Counted from the stretch's first letter, positions 36,825 to 48,555 are shown. The stretch is 64,000 nucleotides of DNA from Chamaea fasciata (GCA_029207755.1 JARCOQ010000017.1:3794945-3858944); one strand, 5' to 3'. Notes: a model not told the origin generated them from the letters alone. Program-made: numbers and translations.

Positions 36825-39800
36825 GTTTGCTAGTTCATTAAGCAAGGATATAATTACCTAATTATAACAACCACGGGTCATATAATCCTTAGCTGCGTGA
36901 ACGTCCATCTCCATACACCCCACAGGCTTACGAATGACAAGCAAGATATCTAAGCAGTCATTCATATACACAATTAATTGCATATTTAGCAAAAATTTGT
37001 GCTCCAATCTCTGTATTTCACATTGGATTAGAATAAAACATTTTTAGACTACATGTTAAAAATAATTATTTTAAAAAATCTAGTTCTGCAGCTGAACCTT
37101 AAAGCTTGAAGGACCCGGTCTTGCAGAATTAATTTGCAGGACAGAGAGGTTTAAAGTATCTGTGTGGTTCAGAGATTGTATTAAACTGATGTTGGGAATT
37201 CCCTTGCAAAGCATTTTTTGCATCTAGACCTAAAAGGATACATTTGTATAACAATGAGAGGCACATATTAGGGACAAGCATGAACAAAGGGACTCTTTGT
37301 GGCAACCACCCGATTTTTGACTTGACTGGAAGAATTTACCAGGAAAAGTCTGCACTTTCCTTGTTGGATAAAGATGTTAAAGGATTTATGTCCGAAATAC
37401 TTGGGAACCCAGCTGCAGGGTCTGGAGGTGTTGCTCTCTTTACAGTCTAGGATGGTTGGAAGCGAGGCTGGCAGGGAGTGTTTTTCACAATAGAACAGCA
37501 CAGAAAATTCCATGATTACGTTGTTCTGACTTTGCTTATGACAACATCCATCTCCAGCCCTGAAGTCATGGAACAGAAGATCCAGTTCTGTCCTGGGCTA
37601 ATGCCGCAGGTTAAACGTTTGCTGTTAGGGCTGATCCCAGAAAAACAACCACTGCCTCTGTCCATGGAGGGAGTTGTGATGGAGCTGCTGAGCAGCCTGG
37701 CCTTCCAAAGCTCACAGCAAGATGGCATTAAAACAGCACACTGAGCTGCAGCCCAGAGGGGAGGGGTGGCCCACGATCTCCTGCTGCCAAGGCAACGGCG
37801 ACAACTGTCCGAAAACCCCCCGATATTTCAAAAGTAAACCAAGTTAGCTGGGTTTTGCTGAGGAATGGTTTCTCAGATGACTCACTGCATCTGCAAAACA
37901 GCAAAGCACAACCTCGCCAGCAGTGATCTTGCTGCACATCCCCAGCTGCACATCCACGTTCTTCCTAAATGAGGATGCAAACTCCTGCCTAAACCCTTCA
38001 GCTCTGAGGAAGCAGTAACTTTACTGTGTAGGAATGGTATGAAGTCCTAGTTTTCCTTAAAATTAAACCAGAAATTCCAGAAATTTATCGGTAGTTGTTC
38101 TGCTTCCCTTCTCAAGTCTTGCTTCAGGAGTTGGTGAGCAGGAAATTGAATAGATGGAACCAGCCCAAAGATAATGCCAGACAGCTATAAACCCAACACA
38201 CTCAGAGAAGAATGAAGGTGTAGCATAAAGTCACCACTGCATTTCTGCCTGGGAAAGCTCAAACCTCAAACTTTAAATCAGTTCTCACAGTGCAGCTCCC
38301 TGAGTTTGAGTCCTGGATGGTCTGGCCATGACTTCTGGGCTCTCGTGCAAAAAATGCACAGCTTCAGTCCCAGAACAGAAACAGCTCTGCTAACCTGGAC
38401 CTTGCTTACTGGGAATCCCAATCAATTTGATCTTTCATTCTCTCGTCTTCAGCTGCTGATCAGCTCTAGAATTCCTATATTTCCTTCCATGAATTGGAGC
38501 CCAACTGAAGTGGTATCTTCTGAGAGATGCTCATAAATCCTGATTATTATGGGCTTCATTGGATTTTAAGACCCAAACAGCTGCAAACTGTGACCTACTG
38601 AAGCAAGCTCTGTCACTTGTTTCATGTATCACTGGCCCCTAAAGTATTTTAACTCTCCAACAGCTGAATTTCTTGTGTGTTGAGGTCGGAGTGTGAAATT
38701 ACCACCAGGAGTCCTGCATTACACAAGAAATGAAGTGACAATAACAAAGTGCCATTGAAGTAAATGTTGAAAGGTACTAACATGAGTGGAATCGGGATTT
38801 TGTCCTGCAACTCTACATCAAAGGCTCGTCAGCTCTCATCTAATTAGCCCAGAGCATCACTTTTCCCTTTCCACTTCTGCTGACAACTGAATGATCTTCA
38901 GTGTTCCAATTAATTTGAAAAATGTATACGTCAAAATTATTCCAGATTTGGCAACAGGATGAGATCTGAATCAGAATGTACTGTCTGAATGCAATACATA
39001 ATAAGAAGAAATGACATCTCTGATCAGGTTACAAGTTATCCAAACTCATCTCTGAGGCAAAAATGAGCTGCATTGCTTTTAAAATACAAAGACTTGCAAA
39101 GCACAAGCAAATCCGAGGTTTTTCTTTTTCAGAGGTATTTTGTTTCCAAATGGAATTTAAGTGCTCCAAATAGTTATTTAAAAAGTCTTGGATCCTACAC
39201 TGTATTCTTTTATATTTACAACCAACACCAGTTTCTTGGAGTTATTTCTGCTATCCTGAATTGTAGAACCTGCAGGACTGTTGTTACAAATGTAACAAGA
39301 AACAGTTCACTGGGTTTTTTTCTGTATTAATTCATAGAGGTTGCAGGGTCTCATTTACACCAAAAAAATGGCTTTCAGAGCCCCCAGATATCTGCAGCTT
39401 TTTTGTAGTTTTGGGTATTTGAGATCATGGAATACTTTGAGGATGGAAGTGAGAATAAGGAACTTCCAGCCATGTGCCTTCTTAAGAACACAGTGCCTGT
39501 AAAAAACCAAGATATTCCATATACAAGAATATTCATCCTCCAAAAAAATGGGAAGGAGGGAGATTTGGACCTGCAATGGAATTTATACGTACATCCCTTC
39601 TCCTCAGGCATCCTTGAGGTCTAAGGGGAACAAAACAACAGAGAGGATAATGAGATCCATCCCTTCAAAGTGGCACAAACAACATTTCTGTGGCAATTCG
39701 ACAGCGCCTCAGGAGTCCTCCAGGATTCCCCAGGACCTGCCTCCTCCCTGCTCCTCATGCACAATGACAGAGCTCCGTGACCACGTCCTGGAGCTCTCTG

Positions 39801-42800
39801 CTGGCCCGGGCGTGTTGCAGACATAAGTTCCCTCCCCACACGTGGGGCTGTTACTATTATAAGCTGCACAATTTAAAATAAAAGTAGAAGCTCCCCTTCT
39901 CATCATCACAGCATAGAAGGATGTGAGCAGAGCTGTGTGTCAGGGCAGGGAGTTGAGCTGAGGGTCCTCCTTTACATTTTTCCCAGCCTCTTCTCCTGTT
40001 CCTTCACCTGTAAAATGGGAGTGAGCGGTGGAGCTGCGAACGAAAGCAAACATGAAAATCAGATGGGCCATCGCCAGAATAGCTCCTGAGTATCAGAGAT
40101 TCTCCATGTGCACATGAGGCCCCCAATAAACAAGCCCCTGATGCTTATTCATTTTTTATTTGCTTTCTCTAGTAGTACTTTGGAGAAGACGTGTTACAAG
40201 TCTTTGTACTTACAAAGTTGTGACTGCTGGGTGATATTTTATTTCTTCTCGGTGACATGCATTTATGGTCTTGACAAACAAAGGCTCAAAATAGGCTGTG
40301 TGTCCTCTTTACAAAGAAAGCATCTGAGGGGAAAAACCCCCAACAAAGTAAATACAGACAAGAGCTGCCGGAGTATGGGAATGCTCATCTCTGTTGTGGT
40401 GAGCACGCTGAGCTACAACAAGCTGGCATGAAAATCTCAAAAACTAGGTTAAGGCTCACGAGCAGCAGAACAAATGCTTTCTGTTGCTGCATCTAAGAAA
40501 ACTGCTCCTAGCAAGGCTCTCTGTGCCTTGGTCATCAGAACAATTTGAACGTGAAAGCTGATACTGTCAATCCAAATGTACCCTGCATTCATTTTTCTAA
40601 ATAACAACACAAACCCCCACTTCAGTGGTGCTCAGAGATCACATGTAGGCTTCAGATTAAAGAAAATGAGGTTGTTTAATATTCTGCTGATTCGAGAGAA
40701 ACAGCGCTGACATGACTCACCTCTTTTCTTTCTCCCCAGAGAATCATTCCTTTGTAACACGTTTGGCTTTCTCTTTATATAACCAGCTCATACAACAGGC
40801 ATTCATCCGTCTGTCCGAGAGAAAACAAACTCATCAAATCGTCCATACCGTTTATATTGTTGCATTTAAAAAAAATAGTTATCAAGGACAGTCATATCAA
40901 ATGGACATGCACTGGTCTGGCTGTGGACTATGCATCAAAATAAATAAAATTATATAAAAAATATATTTTCTCTTCTGTGTTCCTTGTGTGGATATTTCAT
41001 TTCAAGAAGTATTTTCTTGCAACTGAATGGATTCCAGTTGCAGAGATCTTTGCTATTAAGCTAGAAAAAATTCATTATAACTTTTCATCATAAATATAAA
41101 AGGCTAGAAATCCTCTGAGAGAGAACTAGACAGATCAGATCATTGGACTTTCTGGGAAAATGCTGAAAACTTGTTTACCACAAGACTCCTATAGTGAGAA
41201 AATAAACCAAACAAAAGGAGAGTCATGTTTCTACTAATAGCCATTCTGATCCTGCAAATAGTTTTGTGACACTTACAGAATCTCAGGAAGTAGTAAATGG
41301 AAACTTGAGGACAAATTTTCAGGTGCTTTGTACCCACAGGTAGAACCAGGCTTGGTTTCATTCCAATTTCAGAGGGATTTACAAATCAATATACTTGGAA
41401 TATATTAGTTAGTGCCTGCCTCCATCAGCTTCTGTTTACTTCTGTGGAAAGGCTCCATTCTTGTTTGCTGTTGGTCTTTCAACATGAAGACAAGACTTTG
41501 CCTCACATTTATTTTTCCCTCTCTAAAGCCCTGCCCCAGAAGGAAGACAGAGCCTGCTTTAAGGAAGTACAAAGTGCCATCATCATCACCACCTCTGAAA
41601 TTTGAAAGCAAAAGGCGTGCAGACAATCCTATATTTAACACAAGGGACATTATTTAGCAACGTAAGTTTGAATAATTCAACGCAATTTTTTTCTTTTTTG
41701 GTACCTCCTCCCCCAAACATGATGATGGTTCATTTTGGAAAGAACAAAGTCCAGGGGCAGTTCCATCAGCTGGCACAAACCACACCAGGGGTTTATCCCT
41801 AGACGGAGCCTCCTGATGCTTGGTTTGAATCAGGGATGAGAGAAAATGCTCTTCAACAAAGTGAAAGCAGCAAGGCAGATTCCAGCCCTGTTTGACTGTT
41901 TTCTACCAGACAATATTTTAAATCCAAACGAATCTTATAAAATGTCATCCACAGAGGCAACCAGTATGGGAGCTGGTTAAAAATACATCCCTCTCATCCT
42001 CTGTGCTTCTATAGCTACTAAAGATGTCTTGGAGATATTTTCTTGGGTTGAAAATATTTTAATATATTCGGTCTTATCCAATGCTTAAATCTGATATGAA
42101 ACTTCTCAACCCCACATTTTAAACACAAAATCAGTATCATTCTTCATCTCAGAAAGCAGCTATTGATTAGCGCAAACAGACTTTCACAGAATTCACTAGA
42201 AACCATCAGCGTTTTCCAGCATGACCTAAAAGCTATATAGAGACAAACCATTTAAAACTTGCTACTTCCTCTCCTTTTAGGACTAAAAATAGATTTGGCT
42301 CATTAGCTCACTTGGCACCTTAATGTATTCCATGGCACGATGACACAACTTAGATTAAACCTTCACATGTTTCTTTCTCCTTAGGGTCTACCTTACACAC
42401 AGCAAGAAGGGACAGTGCTCATTGAATAAGAAACTCTTTGATATTTTACTTTAAACCCCTTTTGTGGGTTCTGTTCTCAGGACAATATTCCCACTTGCTG
42501 TTGGATGCAGCAGCTCACCCCAGCCACGGGCAGGTGTCACCTCAACAGCCACAATCAGGCCTCCCTCAAATGGAATCTTGGATGCATTTTCTTATCAAGC
42601 TTCACCATTAAACCCACACCCACAGACTTTTTTCTTTCCCCCCAAAGGTAAGTAAACTGAATCTCAGGGACACACAGCCCAAAAGTGGCTCCCAAATTTG
42701 ATGTATGCACATGCAACTTAATTCCTGCTTAAAGAAAAACAGCAAGAACACGCCTCAGTGTGACAGATGTGATAAATTTGGGTTAAATCCTCCCAAACCA

Positions 42801-42894
42801 CAAAGACATAACCCCACATAACTACTTTGTTTGCCCCTGCTTTCAGAAATGGCCAAACCCCATTTTCTTTATTTAAGAGTAGCAAAATGTTTTC

Positions 42895-43177
42895 CACATA
42901 TTTGTGTAAAAACAGAGCCAGGCTCTCCTCAGTGGTGCCAAGTAATAGAAGAAGGGGCAGTGTGAAAAACTGATGCTTAGGAAGTTCCACCTGAACATGA
43001 GGAAGAACTTTCCTATGCAGGTGAAGCTGTGGAGTTTCCCTCCACTGGAAATATTCCAGACCTGTCTGGACACAATCCTGTGCCCTCTGCTCTGGGATGA
43101 CCCTGCCTGGGCAGGGAGGTTGGAGCAGGTGACCCCACTGTGGTTCCTTCCAGCCTGACCCTGTGCTTCTGTGTACG
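42895..43177 (+). mobile_element. CR1 LINE fragment with 3' end
   Basis: CR1 3' UTR landmarks occur in order: GAGCCAGGCTCTCCTCAGTG, GGAAGTTCCACCTGAACATG, GGAAATATTCCAGACCTG, CACAATCCTGTGCCCTCTGC, GGGCAGGGAGGTTGGAGCAG and TTCCTTCCAGCCTGACCCTG, ending in a TTCTGTG-type octamer. It lies about 450 bp upstream of the PHACTR3 CpG island. The 182-codon ORF on the other strand is antisense CR1. The left edge is approximate. Confidence 0.9.
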
Positions 43178-43629
43178 GGAATGAACGCCCCACCCACTGC
43201 ATTGATGGGAAATTCTCTGATACAAAGGTTCAGCCCTAAAACTTTGCAAACTTGCACCTGTCTCACAACAGGAACTTGGTCAGCTGCACGTATAACCGCA
43301 GCTCTTTGAGTCAGCCCAAGAAATCTGCTTGTAGGTGAGTGTATTCCTCAGCATTAGTTCCATGCAGAGACAAAAGCAGACTTTTAGGCAGACACGAGAT
43401 TAGAACCCTCACAATCCCAGCAAGAGCTGACCGAGCACAGGACTTTACTGGGAGAGTGATTAGAAAGCATCCCTGGTTTTTACAGGGCAAAACTTCAGGA
43501 AGACCTGACCTGCATCACCGTCTACAGACCAGCAGCCCCTCTGCCGGCACCCTGCGCAGGACGGGGAGGAGCAAAAAACAATCCATAAAAGCAGTTTTCA
43601 TCTTTAAACAAATTCCCAAACCAAGCTAT
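43178..43629. other. Distal PHACTR3 promoter flank
   Basis: A moderate-GC lead-in between the CR1 copy and the CpG island. A TATA-like ATAAAAG at about 43584 is too far from the exon to assign. Confidence 0.5.
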
Positions 43630-44114
43630 TCAGCCCGAGTCGGGGCATCCCGTTTTTGCGGGGTCCCCGTGGGACACCTTTGCCTCGATGCCCCCGCCCC
43701 AGCCCGGCCCCGCCGGCTCCGCGGGTGCTCCGGCCGAGCTGCGCGGGGCTCCCGGCGGGTGCGGAGCGATTCCCCGCTGGCCGGGCAGAGGGGAACCCCC
43801 GCGGGACACCCTGACCCGCCAGCCCCGGGGATGGCGAGCGGCGGACACCGAGCCCCGCGGCCGCCCCGGTGCCTGGCGGTGGCGCCGGTCCCTCCCGCGG
43901 GGCAAAGCGCCCGGACGGACGGGACGGGACAAGCACCGGGACGGTTCGGGGGACACGGGCGGGTCCCGCACAGCGGGGACGGGGCGGAGCGGCCCCTCCC
44001 CGCGGGCCGTGACGCGCTGGGCGGGCGGGACCCCGCGCACCTGCGGAGCCCCCGCCTTTGTGCAGTGCAGGTGCGGCGCCCACCGCACCCCACCCCCCCG
44101 CACCCCCCCCGCCG

Positions 44115-44122
44115 TGACGTCA
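44115..44122 (+). promoter_or_regulatory. Full palindromic cAMP response element (CRE)
   Basis: TGACGTCA is a perfect 8-bp CREB/ATF site, lying about 430 bp upstream of the PHACTR3 ATG inside the CpG island. One such 8-mer is expected by chance in a window this size, so the sequence alone is weak evidence. The location in a neuronal gene's promoter, in CpG-rich DNA where CREB sites stay unmethylated, makes it plausible. Confidence 0.6.
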
Positions 44123-44143
44123 GGCGGGCGCTCGCGGGGCACG

Positions 44144-44197
44144 ATGGGAGAATCCCAATGTTTTCCAACGGATGCGCTCAGCAGCGCGGCGGCTTGA
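44144..44197 (+). promoter_or_regulatory. Candidate upstream ORF 1 (17 codons)
   Basis: This short ORF starts with ATG in strong context (A at -3, G at +4) and ends in TGA at 44195-44197, about 350 bases before the main ATG. It would act as a uORF only if transcription starts upstream of 44144, which cannot be read from sequence. It also begins right after the CRE and a TGGGA-GAA-TCCCA inverted repeat, so it may instead be promoter DNA. Confidence 0.35.
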
Positions 44198-44218
44198 GGC
44201 GACTCCGGCAGCGGCGCT

Positions 44219-44275
44219 CGGGGGGGGGTGTCCCGGGAGGGGGGCGGCGGCGGCGGCGGGGGGCCGGGCCGGCGG
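44219..44275 (+). repeat. G-run and CGG repeat in promoter or 5' UTR
   Basis: A run of about nine G is followed by GGGAGGGGGG and a short (CGG) run of about five copies, then more G-runs. Four or more G-tracts close together could form a G-quadruplex in DNA or, if transcribed, in the 5' UTR. The CGG stretch is short and well below the size of known unstable repeats. Confidence 0.65.
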
Positions 44276-44311
44276 CCCGAGCCCCGGCTCTTCCCCACCC
44301 CGCCAGGCGGC

Positions 44312-44350
44312 ATGGCCCACCCCCCTGAGGCGCCCGGAGCTGCCCCCTGA
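44312..44350 (+). promoter_or_regulatory. Candidate upstream ORF 2 (12 codons)
   Basis: ATG GCC CAC with G at -3 and G at +4 is a strong initiation context, better than that of the PHACTR3 start. It stops at TGA 44348-44350, about 197 bases before the main ATG. If it lies in the 5' UTR, it should lower initiation at the main start, with reinitiation possible over the long spacer. Confidence 0.45.
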
Positions 44351-44409
44351 GCGCCCGGAGCCGGCGGAGCGCCGCGCCGCAGCCCTGCCTGCCGAGGGCG
44401 CCGGGGAAG

Positions 44410-44439
44410 ATGCTGCCGCGCCTGGTCCTGCCCGGCTGA
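44410..44439 (+). promoter_or_regulatory. Candidate upstream ORF 3 (9 codons)
   Basis: The peptide reads MLPRLVLPG and then stops at 44437-44439. The context is adequate (A at -3, C at +4). It lies about 107 bases upstream of the PHACTR3 ATG, so it is probably within the 5' UTR whatever the exact start site. Confidence 0.45.
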
Positions 44440-44497
44440 CGCCCCGCCGCCGCCGCCGCACCCCCGTCCCCATTGTCCCCCGGCCGCCTCCGGCTCC

Positions 44498-44527
44498 ATG
44501 AGCGCCTCCTCCTCCCTCCTCCTCTGA
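44498..44527 (+). promoter_or_regulatory. Candidate upstream ORF 4 (9 codons)
   Basis: The peptide MSASSSLLL ends at TGA 44525-44527, only 19 bases before the PHACTR3 ATG. The context is weak (T at -3, A at +4), so leaky scanning past it is expected. It is almost certainly in the mature 5' UTR because it is so close to the main start. Confidence 0.55.
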
Positions 44528-44546
44528 GCTTCCCGCCCTCCACCTC

Positions 44547-44649
44547 ATGGCTGCATCGGAAGAAGGGACCGGCTGCTTTCTCCCGCGAGGCAGGTCGCAG
44601 AGTGACCCCAGCATCCTGACGGACCCCGCGGGACCCGGGGAGCACCCAG
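44547..44649 (+). CDS. PHACTR3: PHACTR3 (scapinin) first coding exon, partial CDS
   Basis: The exon encodes 34 residues plus one base (phase 1), starting MAASEEGTGC and containing GRSQSDPSILTD. This closely matches the PHACTR3 N-terminus as I remember it from mammals, which is about five residues longer before the exon junction. It ends in CAG|GTACGG, a good splice donor, and the leftover G fits the Asp codon that begins the next exon in mammals. PHACTR3 binds G-actin through RPEL repeats and protein phosphatase 1 through its C-terminus, is enriched in brain and associates with nuclear matrix and membrane; that is family knowledge, and those domains lie in exons outside the window. RSQSDP at residues 16-21 fits a mode I 14-3-3 motif centred on Ser19. 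The start codon has C at -3 and G at +4, a weak-to-moderate context, and no other in-frame ATG lies in the exon. The gene continues to the right. Confidence 0.93.
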
Positions 44650-44981
44650 GTACGGCCCCGCTCCCGCCGGCGGCGCTCGGGGCGCGCCGGGAGCATCCGC
44701 TAATTTGTAAGGGAGCCCGTTCGCCGCGGGCGGGCAGGAATTGGGAACATATTTCCTGCAGTAAGTGCCGAAATGGTGCAGCGGCTGAGCTCCAAAGGGG
44801 ATTAGAGCGAGCGCGTCCCGCGGCTTTGGCATCGCCCGGTGAGCGCGGGGGGCGCGGCCGGCGCTCGGTCCCGGCCGGCCGGGGGTCCCCGGGGCCGCGG
44901 GCAGCGCTCGACCCCGGCTCTAGCAGAGCTCATTTATGACTTTGGTGGGGAGGGGGAAATGAGCGCTAATAAAGCAGGCTG

Positions 44982-45027
44982 TTTGCATGGGATCGCCATG
45001 GAGACAAGGCAAGCAGAGTCATAATTA
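44982..45027 (+). promoter_or_regulatory. Candidate promoter-proximal enhancer: TTTGCAT, RFX X-box, TAATTA
   Basis: Within 46 bp just downstream of the CpG island lie TTTGCAT (44982-44988), an X-box ATCGCC-AT-GGAGAC (44992-45005) that fits the RYYNYY-N(1-3)-RRNRAC consensus at every position, and TAATTA (45022-45027). RFX factors bind X-boxes in ciliary and neuronal genes. The spacing and density suggest a compact regulatory element, but binding is inferred. Confidence 0.45.
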
Positions 45028-45174
45028 AACGCTTTCTGCCCACAAGAAGGTAATTTTCACTTCATGGGGAGAAGCGTAATCTCCTTATGAAGTGTGGGCA
45101 CAGAGGGTGGTGCTGAGGGGACACAGCCCAATCGTTAGTGTATAAATAGAATATTGTCATTAGAGTTTTTTTGG

Positions 45175-45190
45175 TTTTTTTTTTTTTTTT
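45175..45190. repeat. Poly(T), 16 bases
   Basis: Short T homopolymer preceded by TTTTTTTGG, early in intron 1. Confidence 0.92.
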
Positions 45191-48100
45191 GAACAATGGC
45201 TAATGAGGTTTTCATCTTCACTTTGAGGAGTAATTCTAAATGTCTGTTGGTGGTGACTCAGTAATTTCACATCGTCAGAATCTAAGCAGTGTTGAGACCT
45301 TTAGGGGAAAAAAAAAAAAAAGAAACAAATAGCTACATCACTTTGATGTGATGTGATTGACCGGAAAGGCACAACAACAAGCTGGAAGCAAAGGGTAAGA
45401 GGCAGTTTACTCTCCGTTTCCCTGAATAGATGGTGGTCACACAAGAGCTGTCAGGTTTCTTTATGAGAAGAGAAGTAATCAAAACAGCGTAAAGACAATG
45501 AATGGGGTGTTGATCATCACTACCCGCTCCTGACTTCTAAGCCTAGAAACGGGTTTAGGGGTTGGGTCAGGCACTATCAGCCTGCAGGAGACAGTCCCTG
45601 GATGCAATTTCGGGTTGAACTTTGCTCCCCTTTCTCAGATTACTGAGTAAATAAAATATTCTAGGCTCTATTCATTCACCTGCTGTATTGCTTCCTTCTG
45701 AGCCGATGAGGATATTAATATTTGTATCTAATTTAAGTTCTTCTATTTATTTGCCTTATCAAGCAATGGTGAGGACACTGGTCTGGAGTGAGATACAAAT
45801 TGAATTAAGGCAAACAGTGGATGATTTATCCCTGATTACCAACTGCTCCGATACCCTAAGTGAAGGGAACAAAGGACTCTTCTAACATGAACTGCTCGAC
45901 TCACTCCCAAAGGGGCAATCTTGACTGAAAGAGGGATGTATGTTCCTGCCATTTGATTTCTGGAAGCAGAAGTGACTAATGAAAGGAAGGCGTGTGCAAC
46001 CTCGGTTTTAATTCCTCTAGATTGTTTTCCGCTAATTAATTCTTTTGGCCTTTGTGAGATACACAACAAAGAAAGTACGCAACATGTCCGACAAACAGAC
46101 AAAGATATAAACATTATTGTGCTTTTTGTTAGGAGAAGGAACTGTCGATACCAAGGAGCATTTTTTTTCCCCTAATACAGACTCCATCAGACAAACCAGT
46201 GTCCCATTGCATGGCAAAAGCTCTTCTAAAATGCAAGAGAAGGTGTCTTGTATGTGTTCTGTTATTCGTGCAATATGTGGAGAGAAACAACAAATGCATA
46301 TGGTTTTTGTCCAGGTAGGCATGAATAGTCAGTGGTAGAATTAGCATGTTTGGAAAGATTTTCAGGTTTTAAATTTGTTCATCAAATAGTATTCAACATC
46401 TGTATGCTTCCAGATGATAATAAAATGAACCTAAATTGCTTAATTTAAATGAAATTTTACCTTACAGTGTTGTGAGTAATCATTATGAGCATTTTCATAA
46501 ATTTGGCTACTTAAAAATCTGGAATACAATTTATATTAGGAATTATGAATTCTAGATGACATAATTGCAGTTTATCTTATTTTACTGTCCTGGAAAATAA
46601 TTTTATCATTATCATTATAGCAGCGTAATCATCTATGGACTCTGAGTCAAAAGACAGTCTTAGGAGTGGGAAATGATATGTCCAAAGTTTGTGTTTACAT
46701 CCCAACCCTGCTCGCAGACAAACCATGTAGAGAAGTGTGAACATGCAAGATTCTTCATTAATCTAATAATTAAATTAATTTTTATTAACATTTAAGTTAC
46801 GTGTTTAAATTACAGACAAACAGACCAAAATTATACCAATGTATGGGTGTAACTGTAGAATCCCTACCAAAACCATTCCTACTTTTACCTGGCTTTGAGT
46901 GATGCCATATCCCTGCTGGAGATGCATTCTTGTTTTGGAACAGTTTTTGGCTGTATGACGTGGTCAGGGATTATTCTGCACCAACTCATTTGCCTGTGCC
47001 TACTGAGGAAAGTATATTGAGGTAGGAAATGTAACAGATGAAGGCAGCCTCGACTCTCAAAAATTTCCTGGTGGATTTTTGGTTTAAAGACATATTTATA
47101 TTTATCTTCCTGACTTGTACAATTACAGCTTTTTTTTTGGTTTGTTTGTTTGTTTAGCCCAGCTTTATGTAGGAAGTTTCAGTGCCATAGCTGAGAGTGT
47201 AGAGCTGACAGCATAAAGAGTTTCATGTATTTCCCAAAGGAAATCCTGTGATGCAGTGCTTGATTTTCCTTTCCTTCCAGAAACACCAGTTTAACCAGTA
47301 AAACTGACCCATCACAGCGGGGTTTGAGCCTCACTGGCTGTCTCAGAATCTGCTCTCCCTGGACCAAATCATCCCTTTTTAGCTGGCCCTGAGCAATGTA
47401 AACATTAGATCCAAGGAACTCGGGATGAGGATGCTGCAGATGGTGAGGGTTGGTTCACCTTCCCAGTGCTTCATCTGCAATTTTTTTGATGAACTATTTG
47501 CTCGGGTGAAATGTCAAAGGGAGTTTCCCCATGTGAGAGGAGAGCTGAAGTTTGTTGGTTTGTGAGGTTTTTGTTGTGTTTTGTTCATTTTTGAAGAGGA
47601 CTGTGTTTTCATCCGGCAAGAGCGTGGAATAACTCAGTAGCTGGCTGGTTCAAATAGCCTTAGATGCTGATTTTTGAGAAGTCCTGCACACTCACAGTCC
47701 TGACTAAATTGCCAGCAGAAACTGCAATTACTCCAAGCCTTGAACAATAAAGGCTTCGTGATAAAGCCTCTTCTTATCTAGTGTGCTTTTCCTCACAAAG
47801 CATTCACTGTAGAAATGAAAAGCTATTTTATAACCTTGATTTAGAAGAGCTGCAATCTTTACAGGCTATAGTGAATTTTATCACATGTAAAAAACTTACA
47901 AAATTACCACATTCCACTAAAACCTTACAAATATTCCTACAATAAAACAGATAAACAAGGTGTTCAGTAAACTAGACTAGGGGCAGTTAATAACTATTTA
48001 TTCCAAAACAGAGATACAAATTCACTGATTTAGATTCTTCATGTGCAACTTTATTTGAACGGCAGCTCCTCACAGTGATCAGTAAAGATGTCACAATCAC

Positions 48101-48555
48101 GGTCTGAGAAGATAAGATGGACTTTAGTTCAGGCTCTACTGACAAAAAGGTGATTTACTTCAGCATTTGCATGGTTCATAGGGGTCCTATTGGTAATGCA
48201 GAGAATACTGGAAATCATATGAGAAAGATAAGAAGGAGTGAGTGTTTCTTTGCTTTAATTGGATCAGTTATTTTTTTTCTCCTTTAAGATAAAATCATGC
48301 ATTTCAGCCTGTATTAAAGTGAACTATTTAATGGCCACGGACTGAGCAGTATTTTATGAGAATTGCTGTAGTACAACAAACACTGGGCTTCATGTCTGAG
48401 TCTGTTGAAGCTCGCTGTCACATTGACTGAGCAAGCCTTGAAAAAGGAGGATGTCCTTACTTTGGGAAACAGACATCAAAATACTCGTGTCTTGCTTAAC
48501 TGCAGACTGTCTCTAGGCCAGGCTGTTGTTAAGAAAGTGAATTTCTTTCTTATTC

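Larger units (their letters stand above)
33771..42894. other. Non-coding upstream DNA
   Basis: Contains the CTCF-like site and CpG-richer patch at about 35.3 kb and several simple repeats. No ORF has a recognisable product. Confidence 0.6.
43630..44930 (+). promoter_or_regulatory. PHACTR3: CpG island promoter of PHACTR3
   Basis: A sharply bounded GC- and CpG-rich block of about 1.3 kb sits in AT-rich surroundings and covers the first exon and its upstream flank. It contains GC-box-like GGGGCGGAG near 43981, many GGGACGG-type runs, a full CRE, a CGG run and the first exon. No convincing TATA box lies close to the ATG, so dispersed CpG-island initiation is likely. The start site cannot be fixed by reading; somewhere in 44.1-44.45 kb is plausible. 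The edges are estimated by eye. Confidence 0.85.

Noticed and set aside
42718..43266. 182-codon minus-strand ORF
   Set aside because: It is antisense to the CR1 3' UTR at 42895-43177.
43584..43590. TATA-like ATAAAAG
   Set aside because: It is almost 1 kb from the coding exon and outside the CpG-island core, so there is no reason to link it to a start site.
1..43600. EDN3 exons expected upstream by synteny
   Set aside because: No endothelin cysteine pattern (CxC...CxxxC) or furin-site context was found in any ORF, so EDN3 must lie outside the window.
43339..44614. Long ORFs in the CpG island (up to 329 codons on + and 289 on -)
   Set aside because: High GC depletes stop codons in all frames. 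The peptides are Arg/Gly/Pro-rich without domains, and only the 44547 frame matches a known protein.
47647..47660. B-box-like GGTTCAAATAGCC suggesting a tRNA
   Set aside because: No matching A box or cloverleaf around it, and the consensus end is wrong.
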